Shown here: positions 56,214 through 64,000 of the stretch, in pieces
Layout of the letters: each line of letters opens with the position of its first letter
Numbering within the stretch: position 1 is the stretch's first letter
NCBI GenBank assembly: GCA_030407085.1
Contig: CM059587.1
Location: 71,289,001 to 71,353,000 of the forward strand
DNA: 64,000 nucleotides
Direction of reading: 5' to 3'
Source: Trichopria drosophilae
Taxonomy: Eukaryota; Arthropoda; Insecta; Hymenoptera; Diapriidae
Notes under the pieces: generated by a model
Databases searched by the model: none
Seen by the model: only the letters and a program-made list of their open reading frames with translations
Told to the model about the DNA's origin: nothing
Program-made: the position numbers and the translations under genes

Positions 56214-57114
56214 GTATGTGACATGAGGCTGTGTAACGCGCAATTTAGATTTAGATTTAGATAGAGATTTAGAAATTTAGAGATTTAGAGATTTAGAGAG
56301 AGAGAGAGAGAGAGAGAGAGATCTCGATCGTGTGAATGATATGTTGCGAGTTACCGACGGATGCTGTATAAAGGGCGTAGTTCGCCTGTGATGACGAAAG
56401 GTGGTGTAATTTCGGCTATGCAGCGCATAGTCTATGGCTGTGTGGAGAAATGGGGGATAGGAGAAAAGTTCCTAGTTTTTCGGAACACGCGTCGCGAGCC
56501 GACGCAGAGACACTTCCGCGGGACTCGTTCATGGTGGAACATGCTCTCTAGTGCCTTCTGCTCTATATGGAAAAAATATGTCTCCCGTAGTTTAAAATCC
56601 TCGAGATTTGCATTTATTTTGGAGAACTGCCATTCAAGAAAAACCTATCATTGGAGCCTGGAGGAATTCTATCTCAATCGTCGTTCAACACAGCACATGC
56701 CGAGGAGAGCCCTTGTGCAGGCTTCAGAATCACGCCATTTTCCTCCTCGGCATCTTTTGAGGTAAGAAACTTCCGTTTTGGTCATCATGTATCAACAGTA
56801 TTGGTGAAGTTTGATTAATGGAAATCTTCACATTTATATTGCGAGTGTCAACGATCAATGACTGCAGCCTCCTTTTTCATCTTGATGCGCGGACAGGCGA
56901 GTACCGCGGGAATTCACATGTTTGTATGTGAACAAGGTCAAGGATCGTGAAGCCACGTGGACCGTCCAAAATTGGCCATTTTTTTCATCTAACCAATTTG
57001 CCCAGGAAGATCGCCCACATGGAAGATCCGATAAGTGCACGATTTATTATTTCGTCTGTTTTTATTTAACGTAAATTTTCCAATAAATTCGAATCGATAT
57101 TTGAGCAACTTTTC

Positions 57115-57117
<3 letters not shown>
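56214..57117. other. Unassigned stretch with simple repeats
   Basis: GATTTAGA-type repeats (56247-56298) lead into a (GA)n run (56298-56322). The 134-codon plus frame at 56361-56765 is open, but its composition and lack of domain do not support a gene. Confidence 0.4.

Positions 57118-57163
<46 letters not shown>
57118..57163. repeat. (CT)n microsatellite
   Basis: Uninterrupted CT run. The Arg/Glu-repeat frames on the minus strand (56989-57244) are produced by it. Confidence 0.95.
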
Positions 57164-57165
<2 letters not shown>

Positions 57166-59616
57166 GGTGAATTTTAAAATGTAAAGCGTGAAATAATATT
57201 GCATTTACTGGTTTTAGTATGAGATATTTGTTGTTCAATAACAAACTGTGGAATATTAATCTTTAAATTAAATTTTTTATTTATTGGTTTCTTTTCGATC
57301 GATTTAGTAGTTCTCATAATTGAGATACATGAATCTAATTTCTTCTAATTTTGGTTGAATTTGAGAATTTTCCAAATGGAAAGTAATGATAGATAAAATA
57401 CTGACAATATATTTGATATCGTTCAATAAATGCAATATTTATTGTGTTTTAGTTTGTGAAACTGACGATTTGTATTTCTTTATTGAGCCGAAGCACATAA
57501 AGATCAGAATTTAACTAGATATATGACACTGAAAGATCATTTTATTGTGAAATTGTCACAATTAAATAAATTGGGACAAATGTGCATCGATCCATAAAGA
57601 TATATGAAGGACTGAATAAGTATATTTTGAATGAATTTAAATATGTATAATTAAATTCAGGATGTTCATGCGAAAAGTGATTTATCAAAAGTGACAGTTA
57701 TAAAAGAAGATTCATCAGTAAAAAATTTATACTGGACATGATTCTGGAATTAATGACGAATGTGAAATAGAAATAAGTGTTTATACGAAAATATGTACAA
57801 TTGTGAAATGAGACAGATAAAGTAATTCTGGCAAACGCTTTTATTTTATAATAAATTCATGTAGTCCATCGAAGTAAAATAATAACTACGTTATGGCGGG
57901 TTAGAATTATCGTAACACTGAATTGTTCCTCACGCACTCCTACATTGTCAATCATTTTATAACCTATTTGAATATTCTTAATAAAATAAAGTGGGAAAAT
58001 TGAAAATTCCACAGCCGTCATTGTATCTTAATACGTGAAGTTCACGACTATTGTAACGCAGCGCTCATGTAAAGTAGTCCGCAAATTAATCATATCGATC
58101 CTTATTGATTTTGATAGCCCGGCGCCGTATATCCGGTAGATCTCCGAAATCCTCCGTGAAGCGAGCATCGTTCCGCGCTCCTCGATAACGGAGAAAAATC
58201 TAATCCGCACGCAAAAGGAAAAACTGTTTTCGCGTGTGTACTATATTCTGAAAATAAAAAGACCAGTAGTGACTCACAATAGCCAGTTACCTTGCTTCCA
58301 GTTGCTTAACCAAGTCCTAATTCGAGTGATCCGCAACCAGATAAAAATTACACTATAATCTTAATCAAATCCTAAACGAATTTTCGATTCTTCCAAAACC
58401 CCGTGTACAATAGTTGTGCGCAAAGCTTTTTCAAAATTGTGAATAATATAACAACTTGAGACAAAGAAGATAAAATTTTGCATCTTTATGCGATTTCACG
58501 TTCGTTTAACTCGTCCTCCTTCTGACCTTCATTACGGTAAAATAAATTCAGATGGAAGTGGAGAACCACTTTTACCCCTATTCCGGAAAAAGTAATCAAA
58601 ACCACCGTAAACTGTATTAAAAAATAATGCTTTATACTTTTTTTGTATTTTTTTTTGACGAGCTTTACCGTACAAATAATTTAAATAATACCATAGACCT
58701 AATATACTGGTAAAAATGTTAAAGAGGATCACGTAAAACTTGGAGCATTTTTTAAAATTTGCAAAAATTTGAAACATTTTTTCGGATATGCTCTCTTCAG
58801 TTGTCACTGTCGTAATAAAAAATAGTATTTTGCTGAATTTTTTTAAAATAACCCAAGTTTTGCAAAATCCACTTTGAAACCTATGTTTTTAAGTTGATAG
58901 TATGATTCAATTTGAAAATGTTAATCTCAAAGTTCGTAAAAACTACGCAAAATATAGTAAGGCAATTTCTTGTGTTTGCCTATGAATGGTGCGGTCAATG
59001 CTTTCGCGCATCCATTGCTTGGCCGCGTGTGCGGGTTCAGGATAGAATGCAGGAAATCAAAATAAATCCACCGATTCACTTCACTAAAACTATATTTCTA
59101 AGTTTACGGGTACATCCACAGTTAGTTATCCACGCCGCGATACCGAAGCCGGACGCGTACAAAACGTGGTTCACGCGAACCATTGGGTAATGCCGATTGA
59201 AGTTATTTGATCACTTCTGCGAGAGAAACTTAGGAAACGCGATATGCGATTCTTTTCGAAATACGCGTGGCTTTCGAAGCGGGTTTTATCGTTTTCGGAC
59301 GATAGCGATCGTTCACAGAGGGTACAGCGGAACTGACGCTTTCGGGTTTTCTCGGCGTCATACAATTTTCAGCGGAAATAACTAGGCGTCACGAACGGGC
59401 TTTCCGATAACAATTGCAAAGTGCTATTTGGCGCGAATAACAATTTGCACCGACCACCGATGTCGGTAACTTAGAAATAAACGGAACTTTGCGCGGAACG
59501 GTACAGACGACGCGCAGTATATGATTTCAGCGTACGATAAGCGCGACACTTGCGACATACGTCAAACTCTTGTAATAAAAATGTGAAACAAAAATTTTAA
59601 AAAATTTACAAAAGAC
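57164..59616. other. Interior of the inverted-repeat structure, no gene recognised
   Basis: AT-rich with a GC-richer patch near 58090-58200 and another at 59000-59520. Frames at 58028-58210, 58532-58807, 58912-59190 and 59171-59385 show no domain or clear splice borders. Nothing further is supported. Confidence 0.4.
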
Positions 59617-61306
59617 TGGCCCAGTTGTCATGGAATGCCCCATGTATTTAGAAAAAAGTTTTTGGACGATTTCGATTTCGAATTTAATTAGACTCAGTAC
59701 ATACTCGGTGCCTAATACAAAAACTGCTTTCACGCCTTTCAAGAATAGCGGAACTATTTTCCCGTGAAGTACGTATATATACAATCTGGGGATGTACATT
59801 ATGAAAACGCGCCTTCAATACGAACTAGTAACTTTCGCTTGAAAATTTGTATAAATAGTCTGCAACTATTTGCGCGATGAAATAAATAGCATAAATTTAT
59901 TGTGGATGAGTACTATCGTATTTTTGTAGTTTAATTTTTAACAGTAATCTACCCACTGAGAGAACAAAATAGTAAAATGTACTAATCCTAGATATTATAA
60001 CTATTCCAGCAATCGAAATTACTGTTGCTTGAGGTATACGCGTAGACCAAGTAACTTTGACAGCTTCGTCTAAACTGTAACATATTTAACAACGTATAGA
60101 CTTATAGGTAGTACGCGTATATGATCAGTATATTTTACTATTTTCCTTCGCCCAGTGGTTTGTTTACCATTGAACATTAAACTACAAACACGATAGTAAA
60201 TATCTAGAATAACTATTCCACTAGTCGAAATTACTGTTGCTTGAGGTATACGCGTAGACCAAGTAACTTTGACAGCTTCGTCTAAACTGTAACATATTTA
60301 ACAACGTATAGACTTATAGGTAGTACGCGTATATGATCAGTGTATTTTACTATTTTCCTTCTCCCGGTGTTTTGCTTACCATTCAAAATTAAACTACAAA
60401 CACGATAGTAAATATCTAGCAAACAACTTCTGCCATTTATTTCTTCGCACAAATAGCTTCAGAATGATTTTTCATTGCGCAGTGTAATGCATGATGATAA
60501 CGTATTGCATCTATACAGATTACGCAGCAAAATAAAAAGATGACGGTTATACGCTTGAAAATTTGTATAAATTGTCTGTAACTATTTGTGCGATGATATA
60601 AATGGCAGAAGTTGATTGGTAGATATTTAGGATTGCGTTTGTAGTTGAATTTTTAATGGTAAGATACATACTGGGAGAAGGAAAATAGTAAAATATACTG
60701 ATCCTATACATGTAGTACCTGGAAGTAGATACGTTGTTAAAAGTTACAGTTTATAAGAAGCTGTCAAAGTTATTTGGACTACGCGTATACTACAAGCGAA
60801 AGTAATTTCAACTAGTCAAATAGTTATTTACGATTAGTACATTTTACTATATTGTTCTGTCAGTGGGTAGATTATTGTTAAAAATTGAACTGCAAAAATA
60901 TGATGGTACATATCTGCAATACATTTTACTAATTTCTTTTATACAATAATATATATACAATATATTTAAAATATTATATAAAAATTAACATATTACATTA
61001 AAATAATATATTAAAAATATTTACAATATATTTATTATTTATTTCATCGCACAAATAGTTGCAGATTGTACATTTCTATTTGTTGCAAATTTTTAATTAT
61101 ATAACCGTCATTTTATTATTTTTAAAAGCGATGACGCATTTCCTCATAAAATTTAGATGCAATATGTTTATTGTTTGGTGCGATATTTTAATTCTATAAC
61201 TGCCTATTGTCGTGTATTTTACTTATAACATGTTTTTATTGTTTCAGCGTCACCCGAGGGGCCCCAGGGTCCGTGCGGGAAGATGGGCAAGGGAGAGGCA
61301 GGAGGC
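59617..61306 (+). repeat. Right arm of the 12.4 kb inverted-repeat structure
   Basis: Inverse of 53331-53106 joined directly to the inverse of 50359-48897. The outer end contains the acceptor and first ~60 bp of the last exon of the three-exon gene (TTTCAG at 61240, CGTCACCCGAGGGGCC), then breaks off at GGCGCACGGTCAG. The arm lacks the first two exons and the 2.25 kb hairpin. Confidence 0.8.
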
Positions 61307-61556
61307 GGCGCACGGTCAGAAAAAGTGAAAAATGTTGTGCACCTTTCGTAGAACTCCAGATCTACGTTAGATAAATCAATGAAATCTTCTGGATCACAAA
61401 GTTAAGATGTTCCAGATTACGGGGAAATTATCAGGAAACTAAAAATATCGTCTGTTATTGTAAAAATTAATAGTAAATGGAACATAAAATAAAATTCAAC
61501 ATTGCGCATGACTATAGGCATAACTTTAATCTGTTAGAGTTTTAATTATTTAAAGT
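61307..61556. other. Spacer between inverted repeat and satellite
   Basis: Unassigned AT-rich sequence. No gene is seen. Confidence 0.4.
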
Positions 61557-63310
61557 ATAAAGTTGTATGCCAGAGTTTTTGGGGTCGCTGATTAAGAATC
61601 CATTATCTGTTTTTCAAAATTCAAAATGGCCGACCCAATATGGCGAACAAAATAATTAATTTTCAATCAAAAATTGTGAAACTCAGTATGCAAGAGTTTT
61701 TGGGGTACCTGATTAAGAATCCATTATCGGTTTTTCAAGATTCAAAATGGCCGACCCAATATGGCGAACAAAATAATAAATTTTCAATCAAAATTTGTGA
61801 AACTCAGTGTGCAAGAGTTTCTGGTGTCGGTGATTAAGAATCCATTATCGGTTTTTCAAAATTCAAAATGGCCGACCCAATATGGCGAACAAAATAATTA
61901 ATTTTCAATCAAAAATTGTGAAACTCAGTATGCAAGAGTTTTTGGGGTACCTGATTAAGAATCCATTATCGATTTTTCAAAATTCAAAATAGCCGACCCA
62001 ATATGGCGAACAAAATAATGAATTTTCAATCAAAATTTCTGAAACTCAGTGTGCAAGAGTTTCTGGTGTCGCTGATTAAGAATCCATTATCGGTTTTTCA
62101 AAATTCAAAATGGCCGACCCAATATGGCGAACAAAATAATAAATTTTCAATCAAAATTTGTGAAACTTAGTGTGCAAGAGTTTTTGGTGTCGCTGATTAA
62201 GAATCCATTATCGGTTTTTCAAAATTCAAAATGGCCGACCCAATATGGCGAACAAAATATTTAATTTTCAATCAAAAATTGTGAAACTCAGTATGCAAGA
62301 GTTTTTGGGGTACCTGAATAAGAATCCATTATCGATTTTTCAAAATTCAAAATGGCCGACCCAATATGGCGAACAAAATAATAAATTTTCAATCAAAATT
62401 TGTGAAACTTAGTGTGCAAGAGTTTTTGGTGTCGCTGATTAAGAATCCATTATCGGTTTTTCAAAATTCAAAATGGCCGACCCAATATGGCGAACAAAAT
62501 ATTTAATTTTCAATCAAAAATTGTGAAACTCAGTATGCAAGAGTTTTTGGGGTACCTGAATAAGAATCCATTATCGATTTTTCAAAATTCAAAATGGCCG
62601 ACCCAATATGGCGAACAAAATAATTAATTTTCAATCAAAAATTGTGAAACTCAGTATGCAAGAGTTTTTGAGGTACCTGATTAAGAATGTATTATCGATT
62701 TTTCAAAATTCAAAATGACCGACCCAATATGGCGAACAAAATAATGAATTTTTAATAAAAATTTTGAGACTCAGTGTGCAAGAGTTTCTGGTGTCGCTGA
62801 TTAAGAATCCATTATCGGTTTTTCAAAATTCAAAATGGCCGACCCAATATGGCGAACAAACTAATAAATTTTCAATCAAAATTTGTGAAACTCAGTGTGC
62901 AAGAGTTTTTGGTGTCGCTGATAAAGAATCCATTATCGGTTTTTCAAAATTCAAAATGGCCGAGCCAAAATGGCGGGCAAAATAATATATTTTCAATAAA
63001 AATATGTGAAACTCATTATGCAAGAGTTTTTGAGGTACCTGATTAAGAATCTATTATCGATTTTTCAAAATTCAAGATGGCCGACCCAATATGGCGAACA
63101 AAATAATAAATTTTCAATCAAAATTTGTGAAACTCAGTGTGCAAGAGTTTTTGGTGTCGCTGATTAAGAATCCATTATCGGTTTTTCAAAATTCAAAATA
63201 GCCGAGCCAAAATGGCGGGCAAAATAATATATTTTCAATAAAAATATGTGAAACTCATTATGCAAGAAGTTTCGGGGTCGCTGATTCCGTATCCATTATC
63301 GGCTTTTCTA
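61557..63310 (+). repeat. Satellite array, about 15 units of ~121 bp
   Basis: Each unit contains GTCGCTGATTAAGAATCCAT or GTACCTGATTAAGAATCCAT, then TATCGGTTTTTCAAAATTC, AAAATGGCCGACCCAATATG, GCGAACAAAATAAT, and AATTTGTGAAACTCAGT. Two variant types, distinguished by GTACCTGATT with TATCGATTTT versus GTCGCTGATT with TATCGGTTTT, are interleaved and suggest a higher-order arrangement. The edge units are the most diverged. The open frames at 61640-61837 and 62764-63046 are satellite artefacts. Confidence 0.93.
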
Positions 63311-63586
63311 AATTCAAAATACCCCACCCAATATGGTGATTAAAATACAGAAAACTTTAATGAAGGTTCATGAAACTCCATACACAATGCTTTTGGAAGT
63401 CGATGATTACGATTACGTTATCAGTTTCTTGAAATATCAGTGCCAAAAATTATTTTCGAATACATGACTATTTTCAAAGTTTCAAAGAAATAATAATGGA
63501 ACAGGTGTGTATGAATGTGACTTAAATTTTATTGAAAATTACAAGTAATATATCTTGTTTAGGGATTTATAGGTACATTTTTAGTC
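63311..63586. other. Right flank of the satellite
   Basis: Decayed satellite text to about 63430 followed by unassigned AT-rich DNA, possibly the 3' UTR of the minus-strand exon that follows. Confidence 0.4.
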
Positions 63587-63668
63587 CTATTCAGGTGAAG
63601 AACTTCCTTCATTTTCATCTACTTCAGTTTCTATGTTTTCATATGTTTCATTTTCTGCGTCATCAGAT
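63587..63668 (-). CDS. Possible terminal exon with acidic C-terminus
   Basis: On the minus strand, TTTTCAG|A precedes SDDAENETYENIETEVDENE then GSSSPE and a TAG stop (63587). The high Asp/Glu/Ser content and the clean acceptor suggest the last exon of a gene whose other exons lie to the right of the window. Nothing more can be said about its identity. Confidence 0.35.
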
Positions 63669-64000
63669 CTGAAAACAATTTGTTATTCAGTATTATATTT
63701 TATATCGTAGTAGAAATTAATCCCTAAAACTGAATTTTTATTTAATATGTTTAATTTTTTAAAAGATTGTTTTAAGCGTTAAAAGTACTATTAAAAACAT
63801 ATCTTTCCAACAAATTATTACTTTAATTTATGAAAATTAATACATTAACGTACGTATTATATTCGCTATTGATTCGTTTCAGAATTTCATGTTTATAGGG
63901 TAAACAGTACAGTTATCGGCCATCTAACGCTCTAATTTTAGAGAATTCGTCTTCAAATTCCGTTTAACAATGGAAACAAACTTTAAAACTGGAACATTCG
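63669..64000. other. Right edge of window, no gene seen
   Basis: AT-rich. Might be an intron of the minus-strand gene that ends at 63587. No upstream exon was recognised before the window ends. Confidence 0.35.

Noticed and set aside
56989..57244. Arg/Glu-repeat frames
   Set aside because: Produced by the CT microsatellite at 57118-57163.
1..64000. tRNA or rRNA genes
   Set aside because: No box A/box B combination with a foldable cloverleaf and no rRNA-like text was noticed. A formal tRNA or rRNA model scan was not possible here.

Overview
The window is AT-rich eukaryotic DNA, almost certainly from an arthropod and probably an insect. The evidence is the kinds of mobile DNA present (CR1/Daphne-like and R1-like non-LTR retrotransposons, a Penelope-like element, a THAP/P-type transposase, TTAA hairpin elements), spliced open frames with GT/AG borders, and short TTAGG runs. 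No conserved single-copy host gene could be recognised. The window is a repeat-dominated, heavily nested locus whose most striking property is long inverted repeats at several scales. The species cannot be named from the sequence.

Region 1 (1-28,344). Two outer inverted repeats of about 0.9 kb (198-1097 and 27,450-28,344) enclose a 5'-truncated CR1/Daphne-like reverse transcriptase gene. That gene is split by a 23.27 kb insertion (3502-26,775) whose arms are foldback-type inverted repeats built from 64-bp satellite monomers (about 23 on the left, about 59 on the right). Removing the insertion with one copy of a 2-bp GT duplication rejoins the RT frame exactly. Inside the insertion are a TTAA hairpin element, a near full-length minus-strand CR1-like element (7387-11,640), other hairpin elements, one unrecognised exon-like frame, a Penelope relic interrupted by a 317-bp insert with a 10-bp target duplication and a hammerhead-like core, and an internally deleted R1-like element.

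Region 2 (28,345-38,900). The left part is mostly non-coding, with a GA microsatellite and a tandem array of about three diverged units. At 33,598-37,599 on the minus strand lies a three-exon THAP plus P-element-type transposase gene with its catalytic acidic residues but two frameshifts.

Region 3 (39,000-44,950). A large, nearly identical palindrome (arms 39,287-41,620 and 41,847-44,062) carries head-to-head 5' parts of an R1/Jockey-type retrotransposon with CCHC gag knuckles. AT-rich tandem repeats and a small hairpin element follow.

Region 4 (46,684-63,668). An unrecognised ORF is cut at a TTAA site by a transposon-like end. A small three-exon minus-strand gene with matching splice phases (48,772-50,660) sits in the left arm of a 12.4 kb inverted-repeat structure (48,897-61,306). 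That structure contains a 2.25 kb hairpin and, in its centre, two plus-strand exons forming a possible zinc-finger protein. A 1.75 kb satellite of about 121-bp units (61,557-63,310) follows, and a short acidic terminal exon lies near the right edge.

All calls come from reading the sequence and translated frames. Family names are recognitions of motifs, not database hits.
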